From assembly GCA_043758125.1 (NCBI GenBank), contig JAYVOC010000112.1:1-41545 (forward strand): a stretch of DNA of 41,545 bases, written 5' to 3'. Positions 7,668-16,643 of the stretch are shown piece by piece. Numbering within the stretch: position 1 is the stretch's first letter; every line of letters begins with the position of its first letter. Source of the stretch: JANXSD01 sp043758125. GTDB lineage: Bacteria > Bacteroidota > Bacteroidia > AKYH767-A > OLB10. The notes below the pieces were generated by a model. The model saw only the letters and a program-made list of their open reading frames with translations. It had not been told where the DNA came from and made no database searches. A program made the position numbers and the translations under genes.

Positions 7668-8222
7668 ATGAATTTATTTTGAAAGAGGAAAAGAAGCGCT
7701 TACTGGATCTTACTCCTAGTTATTTTTTCAAGCTGTAGTGATGGAAAACTCAACGTTTTTAACCCGAAGGAGATAAAAATATGGGGAATCAAATCAGCAA
7801 AGAAATTAAGGTTAAGCCTGAAGAATTTCCAATTCTTAACAGCGCAGATTATCCAGAAACGTACAACCATCTTTAGAAAATTACAGGTTCAATACTAGCC
7901 AGTAAGCATATTGTGCATCGCAACGATTCTCATTGGGAAGTCAATATTATCCATAAAGATACTGTTCTCAACGCTTTCTGTACACCAGGAGGGAATATTT
8001 ATGTTATCTCTGGTTTAATTATGTATCTCGATTGTGAAGATCAATTGGCTAGAGTTTTAGGACATGAAATCGCACATGCCTAACTACACCGCAGAATCAG
8101 GCAATTGACAAAAAACAATTTAATCGGGATTGTTTCTAAATTTATTTTCGGTACAAATTCGGTAATTGGTGAAATTGAAGGCGTTTTAGCTGGATTAATA
8201 GATAAACTTACCTTCGGATAAA
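7668..8222 (+). pseudogene. M48-family metalloprotease lipoprotein, decayed
   Basis: Three-frame reading rebuilds a typical Bacteroidota M48 peptidase: a lipobox-like FSSCSDGKLNVFNP (about 7719-7770), a frameshift near 7783, then KPEEFPIL, YPETYNHL, W-E-V-N-I-I-H, TVLNAFCTPGG, IYVISGLIMYLD, DQLARVLGHEIAHA with the zinc-binding HExxH at 8063-8077, and RQLTKNN. An in-frame TGA at codon 5, the frameshift, a TAG near 7877, a TAA at 8081 directly after HEIAHA and a TAA at 8219 show that it is dead. The 3' half (downstream Glu ligand and EADxxA region) is not recognisable in 8223-8464. Nothing is seen in 7467-7667. Confidence 0.85.
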
Positions 8223-8464
8223 TTCGTAAAGTAAACTTGCACTTTTTTAATCAATACTTCTTAAAAAATTGTCCAGTTGGCAATGGCAAAGTAAGGGAAA
8301 AGTTTTAGTGAACGAATAAGGAGACAAAAAGGTGAGCTTTCTGCTACACTAATTGAAAAGTACAGGAGGATGTTACCGGGTTTAGCGATTAAAAGGGATC
8401 TTGAGAAACGGGGATATAGAAAATATCAACAGACAATAGAGAGCAGCGGGGGATAGGTTGACTC

Positions 8465-9379
8465 TTATTTTGCATGAGGATAATGATGTTCGTAAAACAC
8501 ACCCAGTAACACTTCCTGCCTGTATTGTAAATTTTTTGAGTAATCGGGATTATAAATGAGATGCAGATCAAAACGCAATTGCAAATATTTTAAGAAGCGA
8601 ATAGCAATTCTGTTATTGAAATCAAAATTGATAGCTGTTCGATTTAGTGCATTAAAAAACAAACGTGAATCGTTTTCAACAAGAATAATTTTTTGATAAA
8701 TTTCTTCATACACATTCAACTGCGCACTGAAACCGTAAGCCGATTTTACATAACTATGTTTAGTGATAAATAATGATTGATCTTGCTCACGAGTAGAATC
8801 TGGAAATTCAGAATTTCTTGGACGTGTATTAAATTTCGCGGTAACAAATGCAATATTAATGCTGCTACTTTTCCATAAATTTTTATTGAATCCATAAGCA
8901 AGTTCTAATGTTGCAGGGTTAAATATTCCACCCGACCAATCACGATGTATACCTGTTTCTGTATGTGTATTTGTATAATTATTTAACCACTGGGTGCTAA
9001 AGAAAACAGCATAACTGTACTGAAATTTTTTATTTGACTTATCATTCCATTGTAATCGTAAACGAGCATAATCACTACTCTTCAACCATATTGAATCAGC
9101 ATAACGCATGTAACTTATTTCAGTATGAAAACTATGATAATGTTCCCACCCAGATTTTCGTGTAAGACGTTGGCGCAGATCTATTGCACCTAAAAATGAA
9201 ACCATAGAATGATTTTCCAGATCCCAATTCCGTTGATCGATGTAAGAAGCAGAAAGTTCTCCATTTATTGTTAAGCGATTGTAAGTAATGCTATCTCTCT
9301 TAGGACAACTGAGTGTATCTTGTCCGTAAAAGAAGAGAGGTAACAGAAGTAATTCACAAATCATAAATAGAAATTTCAT
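8465..9379 (-). CDS. Predicted outer-membrane beta-barrel protein (DUF3078-like)
   Basis: The 304-aa protein has a signal peptide (about 1-19, ...PLFFYG) and a body of alternating polar/hydrophobic strands rich in Tyr, Trp, Asn and Arg, as in Bacteroidota barrels. Segments such as LTINGELSASYIDQRNW near the start and a terminal strand QEVLLGVFYEHHY resemble DUF3078 proteins, but I cannot verify this family. No TonB plug or T9SS domain is present. It is flanked by non-coding sequence on both sides and is probably transcribed alone. Function unknown; location is most likely the outer membrane. Confidence 0.75.
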   Translation of the reverse strand: MKFLFMICELLLLPLFFYGQDTLSCPKRDSITYNRLTINGELSASYIDQRNWDLENHSMVSFLGAIDLRQRLTRKSGWEHYHSFHTEISYMRYADSIWLKSSDYARLRLQWNDKSNKKFQYSYAVFFSTQWLNNYTNTHTETGIHRDWSGGIFNPATLELAYGFNKNLWKSSSINIAFVTAKFNTRPRNSEFPDSTREQDQSLFITKHSYVKSAYGFSAQLNVYEEIYQKIILVENDSRLFFNALNRTAINFDFNNRIAIRFLKYLQLRFDLHLIYNPDYSKNLQYRQEVLLGVFYEHHYPHAK

Positions 9380-9968
9380 TAATGATTATTGACAATTAGT
9401 GGTTCGTACATAGCAATAGATTTTCACACGCATCTTGCGTTATTTTTTTAAGAAAGATAGAAGGGGGAATATCTGATGCTAGTGTTCGATAGCAATGAAG
9501 ATTACATCGATGAAGATGGTATCAACAATACAGATAGGGGGTTTTGAGAGGTGATTTTCAGACAAAGCGATGCTAATGCAATACAGTTAAGTAGTACAAA
9601 GAATGTTTTGCCAGTGTTTAATACAGCCTCAGGTAATAAGAAGTAAACTTTTTTTCATGATGCTTTTTTGAGTTGGAACATAAGTTTAGAAAGAAGGTTT
9701 TGTTGTTCCAAACAACAATAATAGCAGAACGAATATTTTACTAATAACAAATAGACATTACAGGTAGAAGAGGGGCTTCGTGTTCATATTAGAACTTGTA
9801 ATTCTTTTACGAAAGTATATTATTATTTTATAGTATCCAAGAAAAAGTAAAATTATTTTAACAAGTAATTATTGTTCAATGCACATAAAGTGGTTTATGT
9901 TTTACAATATCAATCATAAATTTAATAAGGAGTTTTATTTGAAGGAAAAAATTTCGCTTTGAATTCAA
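9380..9968. other. Gene-free interval
   Basis: About 590 bp separate the barrel gene from the methyltransferase; both are on the minus strand. I saw no open frame with protein-like composition, no RNA gene and no convincing terminator. The stretch contains many stops on all frames and may be eroded coding DNA, like the nearby M48 remnant, but no family could be read. Confidence 0.5.
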
Positions 9969-10610
9969 TTAGGAAGAAGATTTTTTATTAGCTATTAATA
10001 TGATGTGTTGCTCGCTAATTTTATTTTCAATTTCATAGTTTACTCGGAATAAATGTGGTTCTTCAAAGCCGCATGAAAAAAGAAATTGAGTTATTGTATT
10101 TAAATTATGATAATTGAAATAGGTTCTGTCACCTGTACTTGCTGTCTTAAAACCAGATTGTACTTCGTTACCTTCCACAAAGCTTAAGTATAAAGTCCCC
10201 CCTGTATTCAACATATTACTTGCATTAGAAAATAATTTTAAACTTTCTTCTTCTGTGAGATATGGCAAACAAAAACCACAAATAACTCCATCATACTTTT
10301 TTTTGATCACGTCAATCATTCGACAATCCATTACACTAAAAGAAGCTGAAGGATTATTTATCTTTGCAAGAGTTATCATGTTTGATGAAATGTCAATTCC
10401 TTCAATAGTATAATTTGGTCGTTTAGATAAAAGATATTTTGTAATATTCCCCGGCCCACAACCAACTTCGAAAATACTAGCACTTTCTTTACTAATAGTA
10501 TTGCAAAAGAAATCATACGTTTCATTGTAGAGTTCCAAGTCCATAAACTTTTTTTGGTACAGCAATGCAACTTTATCCCAAGTCTCAAATGTTTCTGTAT
10601 ATGGATCCAT
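9969..10610 (-). CDS. Class I SAM-dependent methyltransferase
   Basis: The 213-aa protein has the class I Rossmann methyltransferase order: motif I FEVGCGPGNIT (47-57), acidic residue at the end of strand two (GIDIS, about 71), motif II-like SFSVMDCR (about 90), and a post-motif region with DGVICGFCLPYL. It resembles small-molecule methyltransferases of the Methyltransf_25/11 group; no DNA- or RNA-binding domain is fused. It lies 63 bp upstream of the amidohydrolase in the opposite order (both minus), so its own promoter is unclear. Substrate unknown. Confidence 0.88.
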   Translation of the reverse strand: MDPYTETFETWDKVALLYQKKFMDLELYNETYDFFCNTISKESASIFEVGCGPGNITKYLLSKRPNYTIEGIDISSNMITLAKINNPSASFSVMDCRMIDVIKKKYDGVICGFCLPYLTEEESLKLFSNASNMLNTGGTLYLSFVEGNEVQSGFKTASTGDRTYFNYHNLNTITQFLFSCGFEEPHLFRVNYEIENKISEQHIILIANKKSSS

Positions 10611-10673
10611 GAATTTTTAGTAAGAATTAGTCAAATGCTTTTTTGAAGTAATAAATAATTCAAACATCATTAT

Positions 10674-11966
10674 TTATTTTTCATTTTTATAAACCACGCC
10701 ATTTTTCATGACGAAGGAAACATGTTCTAACGAAGTAATATCAGCAATAGGATCATTATGTACTGCAATAATATCTGCAAATTTTCCAATAGCAATAGAA
10801 CCTGTTTTTGTTTTCATATCTAGTAAATCAGCTGCTGAAATTGTTGCAGACTGTATCGCTTGCATGGATGTCATTCCTGCTTTTATCATGTAAGAAAAAT
10901 CCTTTGCATTTTCACCATGTGGAATTACTGATGCATCGGTACCATAAGCAATTTTTACTCCTGCTTTAACAGCATTTGCAAAACACTTTTCTTTTTGTAC
11001 ACTTAAACTTTTTGCCTTATTAATAATTTTTTCTGGGAATCCTTTTTGAGAATATGTTTGAATAATATAATCAAGAGCATATAAAGTAGGTACTAAATAT
11101 GTTCCTTTTTGTTTCATCAAAAGAATTGTTTCATCATCTACTAAACTGCAATGCTCTACGGAATTTACGCCAGCAATTACAGCCATTTTAATTCCTTCAG
11201 CACCATGTGCATGTGCTGCAACTTTTTTACCCCAACGATGTGCCTCATCAACAAGTGTTTTCATTTCTTCTAAAGAATATTGTGGCGCACCAACACTTTC
11301 TTCTTCTGATAATACTCCAGCAGTTGCGCAAAACTTAATTACATCGGCACCCCACTTCACATTGTTGCGAACGCGTTTTATAATTTCATCATTACCATCA
11401 GCAACACCTGTAAAATCTTTATTTCCTTTTGAATCTAAATTTGGATTAAAGCCACACATATCAACATGCCCACCAGTTGCGCCTAATGCAAATGTTGCTA
11501 CTAGCATTCTTGGTCCAGGTATTGTGCCTGCGTTGATGGCATTTCGTAATGAGATATCAATTAAATTATCTGAACCTAAATCACGCACCATGGTGAAACC
11601 AGCCATGAGTGTTCGCTCTGTATAAATATGTGCAACAACAGCATAATCAATCGCCGATTTACGGAACATATCACCGTAATAATCATTACTCGGTTCTCCT
11701 GTAATGTGCGTATGACAATCAATTAATCCAGGCAAAACGGTGGAGGAATTTAAATCAATAATCTCTGCTCCTTGTGGAATAGAAATATTTTCTCCAACTG
11801 CTTTAATAATGTTGTCTTCAATTAAAATCATTTGATGACTCAATACTTTTCCATATTCTGTATCGATGAATTTACCAGCTTTTATTATTATGGATTTTGA
11901 CTGTGCCTGTGAAACAGTAATAGTTGCAAAAAGAGTAAATAGAAGAATAGCGATTTTATTTTTCAT
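10674..11966 (-). CDS. Secreted amidohydrolase (imidazolonepropionase-like / Xaa-Pro dipeptidase-like)
   Basis: The protein is 430 aa from ATG 11966, with a signal peptide (1-22, ...TVSQAQ). A longer frame upstream (to 12089) runs through the terminator of the next gene and is not the real N-terminus. The TIM-barrel metal site is present: His85 and His87 in DCHTHI, the Lys of DVIKFCATAG, AHAHG, VEHC and GTDA for the final Asp. C-terminal residues (GKFADIIAV) form the usual second beta-sandwich. Periplasmic members of this family cleave dipeptides or cyclic amides. The gene follows the azurin gene on the same strand but is separated by a strong terminator. Confidence 0.92.
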   Translation of the reverse strand: MKNKIAILLFTLFATITVSQAQSKSIIIKAGKFIDTEYGKVLSHQMILIEDNIIKAVGENISIPQGAEIIDLNSSTVLPGLIDCHTHITGEPSNDYYGDMFRKSAIDYAVVAHIYTERTLMAGFTMVRDLGSDNLIDISLRNAINAGTIPGPRMLVATFALGATGGHVDMCGFNPNLDSKGNKDFTGVADGNDEIIKRVRNNVKWGADVIKFCATAGVLSEEESVGAPQYSLEEMKTLVDEAHRWGKKVAAHAHGAEGIKMAVIAGVNSVEHCSLVDDETILLMKQKGTYLVPTLYALDYIIQTYSQKGFPEKIINKAKSLSVQKEKCFANAVKAGVKIAYGTDASVIPHGENAKDFSYMIKAGMTSMQAIQSATISAADLLDMKTKTGSIAIGKFADIIAVHNDPIADITSLEHVSFVMKNGVVYKNEK

Positions 11967-12024
11967 GATTTTTATTTCTAAAAATAAGTATTGATATTTA
12001 GTGAAGAACGAATATAATAAAAAC

Positions 12025-12059
12025 AACAAAGCCGAAGAATTTTTTTCTTCGGCTTTGTT
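12025..12059 (-). terminator. Strong terminator of the azurin-like gene
   Basis: Perfect 15-bp inverted repeat AACAAAGCCGAAGAA / TTCTTCGGCTTTGTT with a 5-base loop, 31 bp downstream of the azurin stop on the minus strand and followed by a T-rich run. Confidence 0.93.
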
Positions 12060-12090
12060 CAAGGAGTTAACACTCGATTTTAAATGCAAA

Positions 12091-12645
12091 TTATTTTACA
12101 ATAAATACACCTTGCATCTTTTGACTATGTCCTGGATAAGTACAAACAAACTGATATTCGCCAGCAGGAGGTGCGGGGAAAACAATTTCTTCTTTCTCTC
12201 CTGGCTTCAATAAATTTCCGTATACTAAAATATCATCATCCTTCGGAATATAGTTTTTATCGGCACCAGCTTCTAAACCTTTTTGTGCAATTCTTTCCAA
12301 ACTTCCTTTGCGTATTAACACCCAGTTATGTGGCATTGAAGGATCAGTAGCTTCGCTAATGAACGTAAGTTTAACAGTAGTTCCAGCAGGAACAGTAAGT
12401 GTACTTTGATCGTATTTCATTTCTGCCATTGATGCTCCCGTTGCCTTTAATGTGAGCGCTGTTACAGTAGCTTTCGGATCAATTGCAGTCTTATCATACT
12501 TCGGACCATCATCAGCTAATAATGTTGCTCCAGAAGTTTCTTTACTGCTGTCGGGGGTTTGTGTTGCACTTTCTTTGTTACCACCTCCACAAGATGCTAA
12601 AAACAAAATGGTGGATGTTGCTAAAACTAATAATTGCTTTTTCAT
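12091..12645 (-). CDS. Azurin-like blue copper lipoprotein
   Basis: From ATG 12645 the protein has 184 aa. Residues 1-19 are a lipoprotein signal peptide with lipobox LASC (Cys19), followed by a Gly/Ser/Thr-rich linker to about residue 45. The cupredoxin domain holds the type-1 copper ligands His106 (PHNW), Cys168, His173 and Met177 in CTYPGHSQKM, the exact azurin spacing C-x4-H-x3-M. Such proteins carry single electrons in the periplasm or at the outer membrane. A longer start (12672) adds nine residues before the signal and is less likely. Terminated by the hairpin at 12025-12059. Confidence 0.95.
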   Translation of the reverse strand: MKKQLLVLATSTILFLASCGGGNKESATQTPDSSKETSGATLLADDGPKYDKTAIDPKATVTALTLKATGASMAEMKYDQSTLTVPAGTTVKLTFISEATDPSMPHNWVLIRKGSLERIAQKGLEAGADKNYIPKDDDILVYGNLLKPGEKEEIVFPAPPAGEYQFVCTYPGHSQKMQGVFIVK

Positions 12646-12757
12646 TGTTTTGATATTTTTAAATTGTAACAAGTAATAACTAATAATGTTTATTGATTTA
12701 CTAAATATCTATACTTAACAAATCGAAATTATTTTACTAAATAAAATCAACATTCAA

Positions 12758-14620
12758 CTACTTTAACATTTCATCAATAGTTGCAGTTGTTACGCTATGA
12801 TATCCAGGTCTTGCTTTTTTGTAAATTTCTTTCGCTTTAATTTTTCCCTCAACAGTTGTTGCTAATGCCGCATAAAGTGGTTTCACAAATTTACGACGAC
12901 CAACAGATATTAAAAAGTGTTCGAGTGAAGCATCTGCTGGAGCATAATGGCTTTTAATTGTATGCAATAACCAATCAAATAAAATTTCCGAATTTCCACT
13001 TGATGTCAGGTGAAATGTTTTATCAAGATCCATCATCATTTCATTGTTCATCGAATCAGGAAGTTGACGCAAGAAATATAGCCAGTGATGCGTTGTCCAA
13101 TCTTTTGTATCGATTTTATTTGCAGGAGTTCCAGCTTTAAATTCTGCTGCCATCTTTCCTGCTTTTTCTAATTCCGTTGAAGTAATTACAGGACAATTAT
13201 CAGGTAATCCAGCTTTGTAAACCCAATCATTAATACGGATTTTATTTTCAAGTGCAGTATCGCCTTTAATCAATTCTTTATTTAGATATTCTAAGAAAGT
13301 ACTTGTGGTGATGCTTTGAAATTTATGTGCAGCAAAATATTTATTAATAAAAGCATCCCATTTTTCACGACCTACTGCAAACTCAATTGTTGTTAAAAAA
13401 AATCTTCCTTTTTCATAGGCGATAAGATTCATTCCATCGTCAGCATCACGACCTTTTAAATTAAGATGCAGATGAGTGTCGGCGCTATCTTTTCCAATAT
13501 CTTTAATCGTTTCATCGAGATCATCTTTACTTAAAACGGTTAACATATCAGCATAAGGTTTACCATACAACTTTTCCATGATACGTGTTTCAAAGTAAAC
13601 GGTAAACCCTTCGTTCAACCAGAAATCATCCCATGTTGCATTTGTTACAAGATTACCGCTCCAACTATGTGCAAGCTCATGCGCTATGAGAGAAACCAAT
13701 GAACGATCACCAGCAATAATTGTTGGAGTTGCAAACGTTAATCGAGGGTTTTCCATTCCTCCGAAAGGAAAGCTTGGAGGTAATACTAAAACATCATATC
13801 GTCCCCATGCATAAGGACCATACAACTCTTCTGCAGCTGCAATCATCTTTGGCATATCTACAAATTCATACGCTGCTTTTTCTAATGTTATTGGTTCTGC
13901 ATAAACTCCGCTTCGTTTATCATACGAATGAAATTTTAAATCACCAACAGCAAGCGCCATCAAATAGGAAGGGATTGCTTGAGGCATTTTAAAATGATAA
14001 AACCCATCAGCATGTAACACAGAATCGTTTTCTGCACTCATCAAAGCCATCAAATCATTTGGGCAATGAATGGTGGCATCGTACGTAAATCGAATACCCG
14101 GACTATCTTGCAATGGAATCCATGTTCGTGCAAGAATAGCTTGTGATTGTGTAAAGAGAAATGGTTTTTTTCCTCCCGCAGTTTGTGCAGGATCTAACCA
14201 TTGTACTGCAGCAGCATTTGGCGAAGTACTGTAATTGATTTTTACTTTTTTGGTATCTGCTTTTATCTGAATTATAATTTCGCTACCGATAAATTTAACT
14301 GGACTCTTTACTTCGAATGTTGTTTTTGTTCCATCATCTAGTGTTACCGATTCAATAGTTAAGTCGCGACTATCTAAATGTAATTCGGTAGTGTTCGTTA
14401 AATTAGCTATAGTGAGTTCTGCAAAACCTTTTAATTGTTTCGAATTAAAGTCAACAGTTAAATTTAGTTGAAGATGTTTTACCACTGCGTCTTGTGGTCG
14501 TGCAAAAGAATGTGTATCTATATTTGTCATTGTTGAATTTGATTCTTGCTTTTTAGTTTCTGATGAACAAGCAATCATGCAGAGTGCAATCATGCTAATA
14601 TGAAATAGTGATTTGAACAT
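12758..14620 (-). CDS. M1-family aminopeptidase (leukotriene-A4-hydrolase-like), lipoprotein
   Basis: The 620-aa protein starts with a lipoprotein signal (lipobox MIAC, Cys18). Domain order follows M1 peptidases: an N-terminal beta saddle to about residue 235, a thermolysin-like catalytic domain with GGMEN (287-291), HELAH (314-318) and the third zinc ligand in WLNEGFT about 19 residues on, then a C-terminal helical domain of LTA4H/aminopeptidase-B type (about 490-620). It removes N-terminal residues from peptides, probably at the periplasmic face. The gene is followed after 112 bp by the azurin gene on the same strand; no clear terminator is visible between them. Confidence 0.95.
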   Translation of the reverse strand: MFKSLFHISMIALCMIACSSETKKQESNSTMTNIDTHSFARPQDAVVKHLQLNLTVDFNSKQLKGFAELTIANLTNTTELHLDSRDLTIESVTLDDGTKTTFEVKSPVKFIGSEIIIQIKADTKKVKINYSTSPNAAAVQWLDPAQTAGGKKPFLFTQSQAILARTWIPLQDSPGIRFTYDATIHCPNDLMALMSAENDSVLHADGFYHFKMPQAIPSYLMALAVGDLKFHSYDKRSGVYAEPITLEKAAYEFVDMPKMIAAAEELYGPYAWGRYDVLVLPPSFPFGGMENPRLTFATPTIIAGDRSLVSLIAHELAHSWSGNLVTNATWDDFWLNEGFTVYFETRIMEKLYGKPYADMLTVLSKDDLDETIKDIGKDSADTHLHLNLKGRDADDGMNLIAYEKGRFFLTTIEFAVGREKWDAFINKYFAAHKFQSITTSTFLEYLNKELIKGDTALENKIRINDWVYKAGLPDNCPVITSTELEKAGKMAAEFKAGTPANKIDTKDWTTHHWLYFLRQLPDSMNNEMMMDLDKTFHLTSSGNSEILFDWLLHTIKSHYAPADASLEHFLISVGRRKFVKPLYAALATTVEGKIKAKEIYKKARPGYHSVTTATIDEMLK

Positions 14621-14763
14621 TTATGTATTTACAGCTTCTGTGTAAAATTAGATAGAAATTATATAGGAAAATCCTTGTTTACAAATAGAATTTTTTGAAC
14701 TGCTATTTATCGTTAGAAATGTTTAACTCTGCATTTCTAAATTCTTTAACAAAACAGCTCTAG

Positions 14764-15489
14764 ATGAATAGAAAATGGAATAGGGTTTTACAGACTTTTC
14801 GAATTGCCTTGATAACCTTCGGAGTGTTTTTTCTTTTCTTCCTCGCTTTTGCCTTTACAACGGGGCCTTTTTGGATGCTTTATTGGCTTGGAAGGTCTGT
14901 GAGTGATTATCAATTTAAACCTGATAATATCATCATCATGGGAGGATCAGGGATGCCTAGTGAGTCAGCATTGATGCGTGTATATTTTGCTGCGAAATTG
15001 GCGAATCAATATCCAGAAAGTAAAGTGTATGTTACTCAACCTTCTAATAGTGGCGATAAAATTATTGATTCAGATGCATATCGTATGCAACAGGAATTAC
15101 AGATAAAGGGTGTGGATAGCACACGAATTTTTTTGGAGTTATCAGGAAAAAATACGCGAGAAGAAGCATTAAATGTTTTGAAGTTAAACCCACATATCAA
15201 TAATGAATGTTGTGTGATTGTAACAGCTCCTGAACACATGCGTCGTTCGATATTAACTTTTCGTAAAGTAGGATATCGTTATTTGGGAGGAGTACCGACA
15301 TTTAACTTTGCTGGACCAGTAGATCTTCAATATAGTGATAAGTCCTTAGGAGGCAGAAATGTGCCTCTTCCAGAAGTTGGGGAGAGTATCCAGCTTCGGT
15401 ATCAGTTTTGGAATCATTTGCGTTATCAAGTGATCTGTTACCGTGAGTTCGTTGCACTATGTTGGTATAAAATACGAGGATGGAATTGA
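14764..15489 (+). CDS. YdcF/SanA-like (DUF218) membrane-anchored protein
   Basis: The 241-aa protein has one N-terminal transmembrane helix (about 11-34), then a DUF218 fold: IIIMGGSGMPSE (56-67), a V-Y-V-T-Q-P strand, the helix signature with K-N-T-R-E-E-A-L-N and the C-V-I-V-T-A-P-E-H-M-R-R segment. DUF218 proteins (SanA, YdcF, ElyC) are linked to envelope integrity, but their reaction is not firmly known. Divergent from the M1 gene across 143 bp. The C-terminus is rich in aromatic and basic residues. Confidence 0.9.
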   Translation: MNRKWNRVLQTFRIALITFGVFFLFFLAFAFTTGPFWMLYWLGRSVSDYQFKPDNIIIMGGSGMPSESALMRVYFAAKLANQYPESKVYVTQPSNSGDKIIDSDAYRMQQELQIKGVDSTRIFLELSGKNTREEALNVLKLNPHINNECCVIVTAPEHMRRSILTFRKVGYRYLGGVPTFNFAGPVDLQYSDKSLGGRNVPLPEVGESIQLRYQFWNHLRYQVICYREFVALCWYKIRGWN

Positions 15490-15622
15490 TTTAAACAATT
15501 TGTTTGATGGCGAAATATTCCTGTACGGCTTGTAATTATCCCAATCTGAATTGAAGTGAATGGAGAAGGTAAATTCTTTTTGTAACATTAACATAGAAAT
15601 GAAAAAAACGATATTACGGCAC

Positions 15623-15630
15623 TACCTTTG
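15623..15630 (+). promoter_or_regulatory. -7 box (TACCTTTG) that argues against the upstream starts
   Basis: TACCTTTG matches the Bacteroidota -7 consensus TAnnTTTG exactly. A transcript starting about 7 bp later (near 15637) would exclude the TTG at 15628 and the ATG at 15634, leaving ATG 15649 as the start of the next gene. No clear -33 box is seen, so confidence is moderate. Confidence 0.4.
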
Positions 15631-15648
15631 TTTATGCGCATAAGTATC

Positions 15649-16032
15649 ATGATTTCTCGTTATACAATTATAGTAACACTACTCGTTATTGGGATAATTT
15701 CTAGTTGTAGAAACGATCAGTATATTGAAGTGCCAGTACCTAACTGCGATACTACTTGGTATCAAAGAGAAATAAGACCAATTATAAAAACAAATTGTTC
15801 AGTTTCTGGTTGTCATGATGGAACAAATGTATTACCTAATTTTAATATTTATCTTAGTTTAAAGACAAGTATAGAAATTAAAATTAATGGTAAACCAGAG
15901 ATTTTATATAGAATAGATTTACCGTTAAGTGATATCGACCACATGCCGAATAATGGATTAATGTTAAGTTCAAATGATCGTACAAAATTGGAAGTTTGGA
16001 TTAATGCAGGTTATAGGGGATGCGATCAATAA
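15649..16032 (+). CDS. Cytochrome-c-like lipoprotein with CxxxxCH motif
   Basis: From ATG 15649 the protein has 127 aa, with a lipobox ISSC at Cys20 and a short domain typical of Bacteroidota 'heme-binding' lipoproteins: EIRPIIKTNCSVSGCHD, then DIDHMP and a C-terminal LEVWINAGYRGC. The heme-like motif is C50-x4-C55-H56, one residue longer than the standard CxxCH, and Met in HMP could be the distal ligand. Covalent heme is therefore likely by family but not certain. It is the first gene of a unit with YceI and DUF5777 genes (gaps of 30 and 17 bp). Confidence 0.8.
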   Translation: MISRYTIIVTLLVIGIISSCRNDQYIEVPVPNCDTTWYQREIRPIIKTNCSVSGCHDGTNVLPNFNIYLSLKTSIEIKINGKPEILYRIDLPLSDIDHMPNNGLMLSSNDRTKLEVWINAGYRGCDQ

Positions 16033-16062
16033 ATAGGAGACACCTACAAAAAAAATCATACT

Positions 16063-16626
16063 ATGAGAAATGTAATTTTAATTTTTATCGCTTTAATAGG
16101 ATTGCAAGGTTATAATGTAAATGCACAAAGTATTTATTTAGCTACAGGTGGGAATGGAAGTTTTTTCTCAGCAACGAATGTTGAAAATATTGATGCAAAA
16201 ACCAATAGTCTTACCTCTGTTTTTAACACTGCTACAGAAGAAATTGTTTTTACTGTTCCGTTGAGAACATTTAAATTTAAATCGTCATTAATGGAGGAAC
16301 ACTTTAATGAAAAATATGTAGAAAGTGATAAGTATCCAAATGCTACTTTTAAAGGAAAAATCAATGAAATAATTGATTGGACAAAAGATGGGATTTATGA
16401 TATTTCTTCGACTGGAATTATGAATCTGCACGGAGTAGATCAAACACGAACAGAAAAGGGAAAAGCGACTGTGAAAGAAGGGAATATAATTATTGATTGT
16501 ACTTTTAATATTAAACTTACTGACTATAAAATTGAGGTTCCAAAGCTTGTATTGTCTAATATTGCACCAGATTTAGATATTAAAGTTAACTGTACGTATG
16601 CACCTTATAAAAAGGTTGCAAAATAA
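16063..16626 (+). CDS. YceI-family periplasmic lipocalin-like protein
   Basis: The 187-aa protein has a signal peptide (1-21, ...NVNAQ) and the YceI eight-stranded barrel pattern: FKSSLMEEHFNEKYVESDKYPNATF spread over residues 72-96, the GIMNLHGVDQ strand and a terminal LDIKVNCTY strand. YceI proteins bind long isoprenoid or lipid molecules in the periplasm; their role here is inferred. It lies in the middle of the cytochrome-YceI-DUF5777 operon. Confidence 0.92.
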   Translation: MRNVILIFIALIGLQGYNVNAQSIYLATGGNGSFFSATNVENIDAKTNSLTSVFNTATEEIVFTVPLRTFKFKSSLMEEHFNEKYVESDKYPNATFKGKINEIIDWTKDGIYDISSTGIMNLHGVDQTRTEKGKATVKEGNIIIDCTFNIKLTDYKIEVPKLVLSNIAPDLDIKVNCTYAPYKKVAK

Positions 16627-16643
16627 AATCCTCACAAAAATTA

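Noticed and set aside
8223..8464. Continuation of the M48 gene or a second remnant
   Set aside because: No further family block could be read; left as unassigned sequence.
11967..12089. N-terminal extension of the amidohydrolase
   Set aside because: It crosses the strong terminator of the preceding gene and precedes a complete signal peptide.
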